Origin: SYFY01 sp031385325
GTDB lineage: Bacteria > Pseudomonadota > Gammaproteobacteria > Pseudomonadales > Azotimanducaceae
Length of the DNA: 20,214 nucleotides
NCBI GenBank assembly: GCA_031385325.1
Contig: JANNBJ010000226.1
Location: 1-20,214 of the forward strand
Direction of reading: 5' to 3'
The notes under the pieces were generated by a model. That model made no database searches. It saw only the letters and a list, made by a program, of their open reading frames with translations, and was not told the DNA's origin. Positions 1 through 7,098 of the stretch are shown in pieces (the first letter of the stretch is position 1; every line of letters starts with the position of its first letter). Made by a program: the position numbers and the translations under genes.

Positions 1-1325
1 GGCTTGGCAAAACCCTGCAGACACTTGGCCTGTTGCTGATTCGCGCCCCGGAAGGTGCGGCGGTGGTAGTTGTCCCCACATCACTGGTCGACAACTGGAT
101 CGACGAGGCGCGACGATTTGCGCCAACGTTGAATCTGCTGATCTATGCCGGCAGTCCGAGTGAACGGAAGTTGATGCTGACAACACTCGGACCCTTCGAT
201 GTGCTGATGGTGACGTACGGGTTACTGCAGAATGACATCGAGTCCATTTCTGCAACCCGTTTCCACAGTGCAGTGATCGATGAAGCACAGGCGATCAAGA
301 ACGCGGCAACGAAGCGCGCGCAAGCCGTGCGGTCACTGGACGCCGGGTTCCGATTGGCGACCACGGGCACGCCGGTGCAGAACAATCTCATGGACCTCTT
401 TTCACTGTTCAGTTTCCTGAACCCGGGCATGCTCGGTTCTGCCGCGCACTTTCGCGAGGTGCATGCACTGCCCATCGAGCGCGACAACGATCCGGACGCT
501 CGAATGCGACTGGCGCGATTGATCCAGCCATTTGTGCTTCGCCGCACCAAGACCGAAGTCCTCGACGACCTGCCTTCACGCACGGAAATCACGCGTTCGG
601 TCACACTGACTCCCGATGAAGCGCTGTTCTATGAGGCGCTGCGTCGGCAGGCTGTTGCCGATCTGGAAGGGCTGGGTGAAGTCAGCGAAGGACAGAAGCA
701 GTTCCAGGTGCTTGCGCACCTCACTCGGTTGCGTCTGGCCTGTTGTCATCCGCGCCTCGTTCAGGACACTGGCATACGCGACAGCGCCAAACTCACCGAG
801 TTCATGGAACTGCTCGAAGAACTGCTGCAGAACAAACACAAGGTGCTGGTGTTTTCCCAGTTCGTGAAACACCTGCGGCTGATCGAAGAGCGACTGGTCA
901 GCGCCGATATCAGCTACCAGTATCTGGACGGGCAGACACCTCGCCAACAACGCAGCGAACGCATCAATGCGTTTCAGGCCGGCACGGGTAATGTCTTCCT
1001 CATTTCACTCAAGGCAGGCGGTATGGGACTTAACCTGACGGCCGCCGACTATGTCATCCATATGGACCCCTGGTGGAATCCGGCCGCTGAAGACCAGGCA
1101 TCGGATCGCGCCCATCGGATCGGCCAGACCCGTCCGGTGACCATCTATCGTCTGGTTGCTCGTGGCACCATCGAAGAGCAGATCGTCGCCCTGCACCATC
1201 GCAAACGCGATCTCGCCCAACGATTGCTGGAAGGCGCAGACAACAGCGCTCGACTGGGCGCCGATGAACTGCTGTCACTGTTACGTGAACCGCTGACCCA
1301 CGGCCATGCGGGAATGGGGGATTGA
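1..1325 (+). CDS. SNF2-family DNA-dependent ATPase/helicase, 3' part (5' end outside window)
   Basis: The reading frame is open from the left edge, so the N-terminal part of the protein is missing. The first visible residues are LGKT followed by LQTLGL, the end of the Walker A motif. The DEAQ Walker B box is at nt 279-290, followed by the TGTPVQNN motif III. The second RecA lobe carries FSQF, the LDGQT motif, KAGGMGLNLT (motif V) and DRAHRIGQ (motif VI). This order is diagnostic of the SNF2/Rad54-like family, ATP-driven translocases on double-stranded DNA that remodel protein-DNA complexes. Bacterial members often have an N-terminal SWIM zinc finger, which cannot be checked here. The stop codon shares one base with the ATG of the next gene, which suggests translational coupling. 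Family call is certain; cellular role is not known. Confidence 0.95.
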   Translation, partial: LGKTLQTLGLLLIRAPEGAAVVVVPTSLVDNWIDEARRFAPTLNLLIYAGSPSERKLMLTTLGPFDVLMVTYGLLQNDIESISATRFHSAVIDEAQAIKNAATKRAQAVRSLDAGFRLATTGTPVQNNLMDLFSLFSFLNPGMLGSAAHFREVHALPIERDNDPDARMRLARLIQPFVLRRTKTEVLDDLPSRTEITRSVTLTPDEALFYEALRRQAVADLEGLGEVSEGQKQFQVLAHLTRLRLACCHPRLVQDTGIRDSAKLTEFMELLEELLQNKHKVLVFSQFVKHLRLIEERLVSADISYQYLDGQTPRQQRSERINAFQAGTGNVFLISLKAGGMGLNLTAADYVIHMDPWWNPAAEDQASDRAHRIGQTRPVTIYRLVARGTIEEQIVALHHRKRDLAQRLLEGADNSARLGADELLSLLREPLTHGHAGMGD

Positions 1326-2521
1326 TGAATCGTCATTTCAGGACAGCCTCGGCGTTGTTCATGCTTGCCGTGTTCGCGGCCGCGAGTCTGCCACTGCAGG
1401 CCGTTGACGTACCCGATGCCAGACACGAGTTTCACTTCGTCGTTCTCGGCGACAGCCAGTTTCACGATGCAGCCGGCTTCAATCGGATCGTTGATGAAGT
1501 AACTCGATTGCAGCCGGCGCTTGTGGTGCAGGTTGGTGACATGATCGAAGGCTACCTTCCGGACACCCCGTCACTGCACGCCGAATGGAAGCGATTCCGC
1601 AACCAGATCGCGCCGCTTGGATCGATTCCTTTTGTAGCAGTACCGGGGAATCACGATGTCTACGACGCAACCAAGCTGCCCTCCCCCACAGCCACTGCAA
1701 TCTACCGGGAATACTGGGGTGATCTGTTCTTCACGTTTACCTACGAAAACGCCCGCTTCATCGTGCTCAACTCAGACCAGGTGGGCGAAGATCGTTCGAT
1801 CGTCGGCCAGCAACTGCAGTGGCTGAACAAAGTACTCGCGGAAAACAAACAGACCCACACATTTGTGTTCATGCATCGCCCCCCGGATCTGCTGACCAAT
1901 GCCCGCGCCATGCACGAACTGTTTCGCAGGCATGGTGTGAAGTTTGTCATCTACGGCCATCATCATCACTATCACTTCCGGCAGACCGATGGTATCCGCT
2001 ATGTGATGACCAATGCCGCCGCCAATTCCGGCACCGTGCTGGCGGAAACCGGCTCATTCGATCATTTGCTGCACGTCAGCGTGCGAGATAGCGCAGTCAG
2101 CCTGGCGCCCATCAAGGCTGGTAGCGTGTTACCCGAAGACATCGTCGCCCCCATCGACAACTACGACAACTTCAGCCTGGCCGAGGGTCTGCTGCCGGAT
2201 TGGGTCAAGGCCACCAAAGCCGGTAAACAACGCTGGAAGGTCGAACTGCCATTGCATAACGCCTCGAAACGCGCCATCAGCGTGCACCTCACCTGCACCT
2301 CTCCTGATGGACGCTGGGATCTCAGCCCGGTTCGTATTCCGGCAATCAATCTGGCTGCGGGGGAGAAACAGACGATTACCGTGGAAGCCTCACACGCGTC
2401 CAACCGGGTTCCTGAGGGGCGACCACATTGCACGTTGTTCGTGCCGTACCAGACCACGCGCGGTGAGTGGGTGCGGCATGAAGATGAGGTTGATGTGCGG
2501 TTTGCATCAGGCAGCCGGTGA
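1325..2521 (+). CDS. Exported calcineurin-like metallophosphoesterase
   Basis: A 398-residue protein starting at the ATG in the TGATG overlap with the SNF2 gene; a TTG one codon earlier is possible but less likely. Residues 1-26 look like a Sec signal peptide ending LPLQA, so the mature enzyme should be periplasmic or secreted. The metal-binding motifs of the calcineurin-like superfamily are present in order: GDSQ (D43), GDM (D72), GNHD (N109, H110), H184, and GHHHH (H212, H214). These coordinate a di-metal centre that hydrolyses phosphomono- or diesters; the substrate cannot be inferred. After the catalytic domain, residues about 300-398 form a beta-rich extension. This same extension is found again as a broken copy at 4332-4644. 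Pairing a secreted phosphoesterase with an SNF2 ATPase in one transcript has no obvious functional logic. Confidence 0.93.
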   Translation: MNRHFRTASALFMLAVFAAASLPLQAVDVPDARHEFHFVVLGDSQFHDAAGFNRIVDEVTRLQPALVVQVGDMIEGYLPDTPSLHAEWKRFRNQIAPLGSIPFVAVPGNHDVYDATKLPSPTATAIYREYWGDLFFTFTYENARFIVLNSDQVGEDRSIVGQQLQWLNKVLAENKQTHTFVFMHRPPDLLTNARAMHELFRRHGVKFVIYGHHHHYHFRQTDGIRYVMTNAAANSGTVLAETGSFDHLLHVSVRDSAVSLAPIKAGSVLPEDIVAPIDNYDNFSLAEGLLPDWVKATKAGKQRWKVELPLHNASKRAISVHLTCTSPDGRWDLSPVRIPAINLAAGEKQTITVEASHASNRVPEGRPHCTLFVPYQTTRGEWVRHEDEVDVRFASGSR

Positions 2522-2627
2522 GTTGGCTGTCATGCGGACGGATGATTCAAGATTGCAGATTCCGCACTAGACAGGGAACCCGAATGACGCGCCTGCAAGA
2601 TATTTAACGAGAAAGGGAGAGAACACC

Positions 2628-3047
2628 ATGACACAGGCCAATGTCACCAAGAAAGTCAACGCACCCGTAGACGCCGTCTGGACGGCACTCAGCGATTTCG
2701 CCGCGATCAAGGTCGGCGGTCCGATTGCGTCTGTCACTTATGAAGGCACGGGCATCGGCATGGTACGCACCCTAGGCATGAATGGCGGCAAGGTGATCGA
2801 GCGACTGGACGTACACGACGCAGCCACGCACACGTTTGCCTATTCAATCATCAACGACGACAGCCCACTCCCCTTCACCGGTTATTCGGCCACCGTGAAA
2901 ATTCTGGACAACGGCGACGCCACCAGCACCGTCAACTGGACGGGGACCTTCAACGCACGAGGTGTGCCGGAAGCGGACGCCATCAAACTGGCCACCGGCA
3001 TCTACGCCGGCGCCATCAAGGGTGCGCAGATCGCGCTGGAGAAATAG
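2628..3047 (+). CDS. SRPBCC (START/Bet v1-like) family protein
   Basis: A 139-residue soluble protein with a purine-rich ribosome binding site (AAAGGGAGAG) about 8 nt before the ATG. The N-terminal pattern, roughly VTKKVNAPVDAVWTALSDFA, is the typical first strand and helix of the polyketide cyclase/START-like fold. The C-terminal segment (about residues 118-138) forms the expected long amphipathic helix. These proteins bind hydrophobic ligands in a central cavity. Some act as cyclases or in lipid or aromatic-compound handling, but the sequence does not reveal the ligand. No signal peptide is seen, so it is probably cytoplasmic. It stands alone between the phosphoesterase and the vapBC region. 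Family assignment is solid, function unknown. Confidence 0.88.
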   Translation: MTQANVTKKVNAPVDAVWTALSDFAAIKVGGPIASVTYEGTGIGMVRTLGMNGGKVIERLDVHDAATHTFAYSIINDDSPLPFTGYSATVKILDNGDATSTVNWTGTFNARGVPEADAIKLATGIYAGAIKGAQIALEK

Positions 3048-3364
3048 GGCGCTGCAGCACTGATCGTGAAAGTGTCGCGGCCGCGAACATCGGGCATTGT
3101 GAATCTGAAAACCTCAAAATTCAGCATCGACACGCTGGAGGAGATACTCGCTGGTGTGGACACACCCGTTGGCCTTGATGTGAGCTGACCACAACGAATC
3201 GCCACCTCGTGCCACATACTCGGCGCGAATGAAGGAAAAAGTACCCTCCCAAGCACAGCGTCTTATTTTTGCAGTGAAACAGATTGGAGAAAGCGGAGTA
3301 GTCGAGGACTCGTTTCGCGAAACCACAATACGTCGTACTGCATAGAAAGTTCCGCGGCAAGCTG
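3048..3364. other. Gap of 317 bp with possible gene remnant
   Basis: No convincing intact gene is seen. A plus-strand frame at 3229-3345 starts with ATG and encodes about 38 residues ending SFRETTIRRTA. Its composition looks protein-like, but it has no clear ribosome binding site. A different plus frame just upstream (about 3100-3187) also reads plausibly (FSIDTLEEILAGVDTPVG) before its stop. Together they could be the frameshifted tail of a decayed gene. I recognise no family. Short minus-strand frames also exist and are no more convincing. Confidence 0.3.
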
Positions 3365-3742
3365 TCATGTCCGGTGCGGGAGATATTTCACATTCGGCAA
3401 ACCCTTGAAGTCTGCATCCTGAGTCCAGATGACCGCGCTGAACTTTTGCGCCGTGGCAAAGATGATGCTGTCGGCAAGGGGCAGCTTGTAGAGTATTCCG
3501 TAATTGCCGGCGTCAATCGCGAGTTCCGCATCAAGAACCATCACCCGGCCTTGCCGCATGTGCGCAATGACTGTCAACGCGGACTCTTCGTCCCGTTGTC
3601 GTCGCACCGTCCTGAAGACCTCCGTCAACGTGATACTGGGCACCAGCAGGTCATCGAGGTTTTCGATCGCACTCGAGAATGCGGATGCATTCCGGTCTCC
3701 GGCGAAATAGGACAGCCAGGCCGATGAATCGATGACGTTCAT
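3365..3742 (-). CDS. vapC: PIN-domain ribonuclease toxin, VapC family
   Basis: A 125-residue PIN-domain protein. The four acidic residues of the Mg2+-dependent active site are visible: D5 in the N-terminal VIDSSAW, E41 in LTEVFR, D91 in LADSIIFATA, and D109/D111 in TQDADF. The length is typical of VapC. These toxins cleave specific RNAs, often initiator tRNA or 23S rRNA, when not bound by their antitoxin. The start overlaps the stop of the upstream antitoxin gene by 4 bp (ATGA), the usual coupling in vapBC operons. All catalytic positions are intact, so the toxin should be active. The pair lies in a stretch with gene relics and repeats, which fits a horizontally acquired or insertion-tolerant location. 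The RNA target cannot be predicted. Confidence 0.93.
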   Translation of the reverse strand: MNVIDSSAWLSYFAGDRNASAFSSAIENLDDLLVPSITLTEVFRTVRRQRDEESALTVIAHMRQGRVMVLDAELAIDAGNYGILYKLPLADSIIFATAQKFSAVIWTQDADFKGLPNVKYLPHRT

Positions 3743-3945
3743 GGGCGATCTTTGTCCCTCTCAACTCTGCTATCAATGCCCTTCAGGGACCCTCTCATCT
3801 CCCGCATGGGTTTCAGGGGAATGAGCTCTATCCTGCCCTGGTACGTCAGCATCTGTATTTTTTGGCCGGAGACGATTCCCAGAGCATCGCGGATTTCCTT
3901 CGGAATGACGACTTGGAACTTTGGTGAGACCGTCACCGCTGTCAT
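3739..3945 (-). CDS. vapB: AbrB/MazE-type antitoxin of the vapBC pair
   Basis: A 68-residue protein whose N-terminal half (residues about 3-46) is a SpoVT/AbrB swapped-hairpin DNA-binding domain: VTVSPKFQVVIPKEIRDALGI followed by GQKIQML and RIELIPL. This domain dimerises, binds operator DNA and represses its own operon. The charged C-terminal tail (about residues 47-68) would wrap around and inhibit VapC. The ATG has a modest Shine-Dalgarno-like AGGGTGA 4 nt upstream. The gene is first in a two-gene operon, and its upstream region shows a good sigma70 promoter overlapped by a dyad, as expected for autoregulation. Confidence 0.92.
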   Translation of the reverse strand: MTAVTVSPKFQVVIPKEIRDALGIVSGQKIQMLTYQGRIELIPLKPMREMRGSLKGIDSRVERDKDRP

Positions 3946-3954
3946 GCGATCACC

Positions 3955-3995
3955 CTATCGATTCAGCTTTCGTATTACGATATCCCCATCGATAG
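3955..3995. promoter_or_regulatory. Inverted repeat flanking the vapBC -10 box (candidate autoregulatory operator)
   Basis: CTATCGAT at 3955-3962 is exactly repeated in inverted orientation as ATCGATAG at 3988-3995, with 25 bp between the arms. The predicted -10 box lies between them, and one arm lies in the -35/-10 spacer. A small CGTA-T-TACG dyad at 3971-3979 adds symmetry. Binding of a VapB/VapC complex here would block RNA polymerase. That is the usual regulation of such modules, but the operator itself is inferred. Confidence 0.5.
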
Positions 3996-4005
3996 AATCA
4001 GTCAA
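3977..4005 (-). promoter_or_regulatory. Predicted sigma70 promoter of vapBC
   Basis: Reading on the minus strand, a -35 box TTGACT (4005-4000) is followed by exactly 17 bp and a -10 box TATCGT (3982-3977). Transcription would start about 25 bp before the vapB ATG. The -35 is one mismatch from consensus and the spacing is optimal. Confidence 0.65.
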
Positions 4006-4011
4006 GCGGAT

Positions 4012-4053
4012 ACCGTTAGGGCGTTACCTTTAGGGCGTTACCGTTAGGGATGC
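4012..4053. repeat. Three tandem copies of a 14-bp unit
   Basis: The units are ACCGTTAGGGCGTT (4012-4025), ACCTTTAGGGCGTT (4026-4039) and ACCGTTAGGGATGC (4040-4053). The first two differ by one base; the third keeps its first ten bases. The array lies directly upstream of the vapBC -35 box, so it could be a regulator-binding array or simply a slippage product at an insertion boundary. Confidence 0.75.
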
Positions 4054-4331
4054 CGAGGTGCTTATTTTATGTCGCGAAACGTTGACCACGCTTTGCAGAC
4101 TTCTTGTTCCGAATCCGAGGCGTGTCATCGAACGAGCCCCTATCCGTGACCTGCTGATGTGCAGGTATGCGTTTATCGCATCGTCGAGTTGATCGAATCC
4201 TTCGGCGTAGAACACGAGAAAGACCAGGACCCACCTCGCGGCTTCGGAGCTCTTTTTTTCCATTACGCATCCGTGCCTACTCTTTGAAGCCATCTTGGCC
4301 CGGGCTCGAAGCCTTTCATAGGACTCATCCG

Positions 4332-4644
4332 GGCCACCGGAAGCGGCAAAAAAACGTTGGAAGGTCGAGCTGCCATTACACAACACCTCGAAACGCGCCA
4401 TCAGCGTGCACCTCACTTGCACGTCTCCCGACGGACGCTGGGATTTCAGCCCGGTTCGTATCCCGGCGATCAGCCTGGCTGCGGGGGAGAAACTGACGGC
4501 TCCCCTGGAAGCCTCACACACGTCTAACCGGGTTCCTGAGGGGCATCACACTGCACGTTGTTCGTTCCGTATCAGACTACTCGCGGTGAGCGGGTGCGGC
4601 ACGAAGACGAAGTTGATGTTCGCTTCGCATCAGGCTGTCGGTGA
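4332..4644 (+). pseudogene. Decayed partial copy of the metallophosphoesterase 3' end
   Basis: This segment matches the last 313 bp of the intact phosphoesterase gene (2209-2521), at roughly 85-90% identity counted by eye. It encodes the same extension, for example KRAISVHLTCTSPDGRWDFS. Two indels are visible. One is an extra base near the A-run at about 4350. The other is a one-base deletion after GAGGGG at about 4541, which breaks the frame before the last 30 codons. Reading on in the shifted frame restores TLFVPYQTTRGE and ends at the equivalent TGA (4642-4644). No upstream catalytic domain is present. Most differences from the intact copy are third-position and synonymous, including after the frameshift. 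This points to an older paralogue or xenologue that was selected before it decayed, not to a recent duplication. Its end overlaps the convergent gene at 4630. Confidence 0.88.
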
Positions 4645-5184
4645 CAGTGCTGCAAGCACCGTGGCTGCGAGGACGAGCACGCTCAGCGTGACCGCAAGGA
4701 CCCCATGCATCCCATGCGTCTTGGCTCGCCAGCCGGTAGTAGCAAGAGCAAGCACTCCCGCCATGATGAATTGAGTAGGATGCCACAGCGGCATTCCGTT
4801 GATTGCAATGGCACCAATAAACGCTGCGATGACCATCAGTGCCACAGAACCATACAGCAGTTTGCGAATTGAGAAGAAGTACGTGCGCCAGTTGCCTATG
4901 CGCCGTGGTTGTTCCGGGATCAGCAGCACCGCGAGGAAATACATGATGCCGGGCCCAACCAGCAGGTTGAATGCAAAAGGCAGGTAAGTCCATGTGTTAT
5001 CCCGTTGATACCATAGACTCCACCAGACCAGACTCGTCGCGACCAGCAGTGACACCACGAACAATGCGTGAACCCAGTAGATTCGTCCGGGAGCAAACAC
5101 CCAACGCAGTCCGGACAAAACACGGGTGATGACCAATGCCAGGACAATCGTGAATCCAGTCAGCACAAACTCGAACATCGACAT
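4630..5184 (-). CDS. Small multi-pass inner-membrane protein of unknown function
   Basis: A 184-residue protein made largely of hydrophobic segments, with about five or six predicted transmembrane helices (residues near 5-24, 36-58, 68-90, 110-130, 136-150 and 158-180). It starts at an ATG preceded by TGAGG about 8 nt upstream. No catalytic motif or family is recognised. It is transcribed in the same direction as the luciferase-like monooxygenase gene that starts at 6215, separated by 146 bp, so co-transcription is possible but not tight. Its 3' end runs into the phosphoesterase relic: its last 15 bp overlap the relic's last codons on the other strand. That might mean the C-terminus was altered when the relic was placed there. 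Confidence 0.75.
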   Translation of the reverse strand: MSMFEFVLTGFTIVLALVITRVLSGLRWVFAPGRIYWVHALFVVSLLVATSLVWWSLWYQRDNTWTYLPFAFNLLVGPGIMYFLAVLLIPEQPRRIGNWRTYFFSIRKLLYGSVALMVIAAFIGAIAINGMPLWHPTQFIMAGVLALATTGWRAKTHGMHGVLAVTLSVLVLAATVLAALSPTA

Positions 5185-5330
5185 AATCAGGCCTCAAAAC
5201 TCCCTCCAAAGAAGACACGCATTGCAAGAACGGATCGAGGGAAGCTGTCTGGCAGCGCCGCTTCCATTGGATCTTCTGATCAAATCGATCCTCCGCGTCG
5301 ACAAGTTCGCCAATGCCACTCGTGCGGAGC

Positions 5331-6215
5331 CTACCGAAAACAAGGCATGACGTCTTCGATGTAGCGCTGCAGTCCTTCCCAGTCCACCGGCGGACGAAAC
5401 GCGATGTTCACGCCTTCGATCCCCATATCCTGATACTCCCCAATCTTGTCGATCGCCTGCTGGATGGAGCCGGAAATGCAGCCTTCGGGATTCATCTCGG
5501 GCTTGCGATCACCCAGATAGAAACCAAGGTTGACGCTGGTTTCGATTTCCGCTGGATCTCGTCCAATCCGCTCACACTCCTGGCGCATCACGGCAAGTCT
5601 CGTGGCCGCCGCCTTAGGCGGGATGTACGGCAGATTAAAACCGTCAGCGAATTTCGCCGCGATCTTTGGCGTGCGTGATCGGCCGGTGCCGCCGATCCAG
5701 ATCTTCATCTTCGGGTTGTACGGTTTCGGAGCACACACCGCGCCCTGCACATCGTAGTACTCGCCTTTGAAGTGGGTGACGTCATCCCGCCAGAGCGAGC
5801 GAATGATGGTCAGCGCTTCTTCGAGCTGGTCGAGTCGCTGCCCCAGCGGTGGGAATCCATAACCGAACTCGCGAAACTCCTCTTCGAACCAGCCGGCACC
5901 GATACCGATCTCGGCGCGTCCCTGGGACAGGTGATCGATGGTCACCGCCGCTTTGGCGAGCATGCCGGGGGTTCTGAACAACGCACAGAACATGAGACAG
6001 CCAACCCGGACGTTCTTCGTATGCGCCGCCAGTCCAGCCATGGTCGCCACGGCTTCGAAGCAGGGATTGTCCCGGCCGCGGTCCCGCAGCGGATTGGCGT
6101 AAAAATGATCCCACACCGATACCCAATGGAAGCCGTTGTTGTCAGCGGTTTTCCACAGGCGAATCAACTCGTCCATGGTGAGGTCCTGGGGACCTGCGTG
6201 AATACCGAATTTCAT
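5331..6215 (-). CDS. Luciferase-like (LLM class) monooxygenase, probably F420- or flavin-dependent
   Basis: A 294-residue single-domain protein of the bacterial luciferase-like fold. It begins MKFGIHAG and carries the family's hallmark run around residues 97-131: SQGRAEIGIGAGWF, then EFREFGYGFPPLGQR and LDQLEEAL. Further on is the glycine-rich KIWIGGTGRSRT segment (about residues 170-182), which binds cofactor phosphate in this family. Relatives are annotated as LLM class F420-dependent oxidoreductases (TIGR03560-like). They transfer hydride or hydroxylate small organic substrates using FMNH2 or F420. The cofactor cannot be settled from sequence alone, and many proteobacterial members probably use flavin. 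The gene is divergent from the SDR gene at 6269, with only 53 bp between the starts, so the two may share a control region and a catabolic pathway. Confidence 0.9.
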   Translation of the reverse strand: MKFGIHAGPQDLTMDELIRLWKTADNNGFHWVSVWDHFYANPLRDRGRDNPCFEAVATMAGLAAHTKNVRVGCLMFCALFRTPGMLAKAAVTIDHLSQGRAEIGIGAGWFEEEFREFGYGFPPLGQRLDQLEEALTIIRSLWRDDVTHFKGEYYDVQGAVCAPKPYNPKMKIWIGGTGRSRTPKIAAKFADGFNLPYIPPKAAATRLAVMRQECERIGRDPAEIETSVNLGFYLGDRKPEMNPEGCISGSIQQAIDKIGEYQDMGIEGVNIAFRPPVDWEGLQRYIEDVMPCFR

Positions 6216-6268
6216 GAGGCGCCTTGTCCGATCTATGATGAGCCTCCAACAATATCGAGGGAGTTCAC

Positions 6269-7033
6269 ATGGGTCGAGTAGCAGGCAAGGTCAGCATCGT
6301 CACCGGCGGCGCATCCAATCCCGGACTCGGGCGCGCAACCGCCCTGGCACTTGGCCGCGAAGGCGCAAAAGTAGTGGTGACCGACGTCAATCTGGAAGGA
6401 GCAGAGCAGACTGCCGCCGCCATTCGTGAAGCGGGTGGCACCGCAATCGCCCTGGTTCAGGACGTCACCAATGAGGCTCGCTGGAAGGAGGTGATCGCCT
6501 CAACCGTCGCCAAGTTCGGTCGCCTCGATGTGCTCGTCAACAACGCCGGCATCGCCGTGCTCAAGACCATGGCTGACCTCACCCTTGCCGATTTCAATCG
6601 GCAGATCGAAGTGAACCTCACCAGCGTGTTCCTGGGCAGCAAGTACGGCATGGAGCAGATGAAGAAAAACGGCGGCGGATCCATCGTCAACCTCTCCTCC
6701 GTCGCAGGTCTGGTGGGTATGGCTACCTGTGGCGCCTACAGCGCGTCCAAAGGTGGCGTGCGCCTGATGTCCAAGTGCATCGCCGTGGAAGGCGGTCCGG
6801 ACAACATTCGATGCAACTCCGTCCACCCGGGTGTGATCTGGACCAACATGCAGGCAGGGGCCGTGGCCGGACGTGGTGCTGCCGCGCCAGAGGCAGGCCC
6901 TTCGCGCATTCCACTTGGGCGCGTCGGTCAGCCGGATGACATCGCCAACTGCATACTCTATCTGTCATCGGACGAATCGAACTATGTGACCGGCGCCGAG
7001 TTCACGGTCGACGCGGGCATGACCGCCATCTGA
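6269..7033 (+). CDS. SDR-family NAD(P)-dependent oxidoreductase
   Basis: A 254-residue classical short-chain dehydrogenase/reductase. NNAG is at residues 91-94. The catalytic set is N116, S143/S144 and the YxxxK pair Y157/K161 (AYSASKGG). The C-terminal VHPGVIWT and DDIANCILYLSSD...VTGAEFTVDAG blocks are standard. D39 at the end of the second strand (VVTDVNL) suggests preference for NAD+ over NADP+. The nucleotide-binding loop is unusual: TGGASNPGLG has two extra residues compared with the common TGxxxGxG. The ribosome binding site GAGGGAG precedes the ATG. The substrate, an alcohol or ketone, cannot be named. The gene is divergent from the luciferase-like monooxygenase. Confidence 0.93.
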   Translation: MGRVAGKVSIVTGGASNPGLGRATALALGREGAKVVVTDVNLEGAEQTAAAIREAGGTAIALVQDVTNEARWKEVIASTVAKFGRLDVLVNNAGIAVLKTMADLTLADFNRQIEVNLTSVFLGSKYGMEQMKKNGGGSIVNLSSVAGLVGMATCGAYSASKGGVRLMSKCIAVEGGPDNIRCNSVHPGVIWTNMQAGAVAGRGAAAPEAGPSRIPLGRVGQPDDIANCILYLSSDESNYVTGAEFTVDAGMTAI

Positions 7034-7062
7034 TTCGACAGGATCAACAGCGTAAATGGATG

Positions 7063-7090
7063 CAGTGAGAGTTCTAATCGGCTCTCGCTG
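7063..7090 (+). terminator. Stem-loop downstream of the SDR gene
   Basis: CAGTGAGAG (7063-7071) pairs with CTCTCGCTG (7082-7090), a 9-bp stem with one G-U wobble and a 10-nt loop. The T-run (TTTTT, about 7102-7106) comes about 11 nt later instead of directly after the stem, so it is at best a weak intrinsic terminator. It could also be a hairpin protecting the mRNA end. Confidence 0.4.
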
Positions 7091-7098
7091 GTCAATGG

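Larger units (their letters stand above)
3946..4331. other. Gap of about 390 bp: vapBC control region, tandem repeat and possible relic
   Basis: The left part holds the vapBC promoter, its dyad and a 14-bp tandem repeat. To the right, about 4070-4262, two minus-strand frames read as if they were parts of one small protein. One gives WVLVFLVFYAEGFDQLDDAI and then INAYL; the other continues with TDRGSFDDTPRIRNKKSAK and a stop. This suggests a frameshifted fragment. No family is recognised. Faint similarity to the phosphoesterase gene upstream of the clear pseudogene match may begin near 4290. Confidence 0.3.

Noticed and set aside
4030..4521. Minus-strand frame of 163 codons over the phosphoesterase relic
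   Set aside because: Its first half is the exact antisense of the relic, and the same antisense frame exists at the intact copy (2161-2457). Only the second half may hold a separate remnant.
5185..5330. Small gene or terminator between the monooxygenase and the membrane protein
   Set aside because: Only short GATC-containing palindromes are seen, with no T-run and no convincing frame.
6269..7033. PhaB acetoacetyl-CoA reductase feeding the PHA synthase
   Set aside because: D39 suggests NAD preference, the nucleotide loop is atypical, and a hairpin plus 160 bp separates it from the PHA operon. The sequence gives no positive support.
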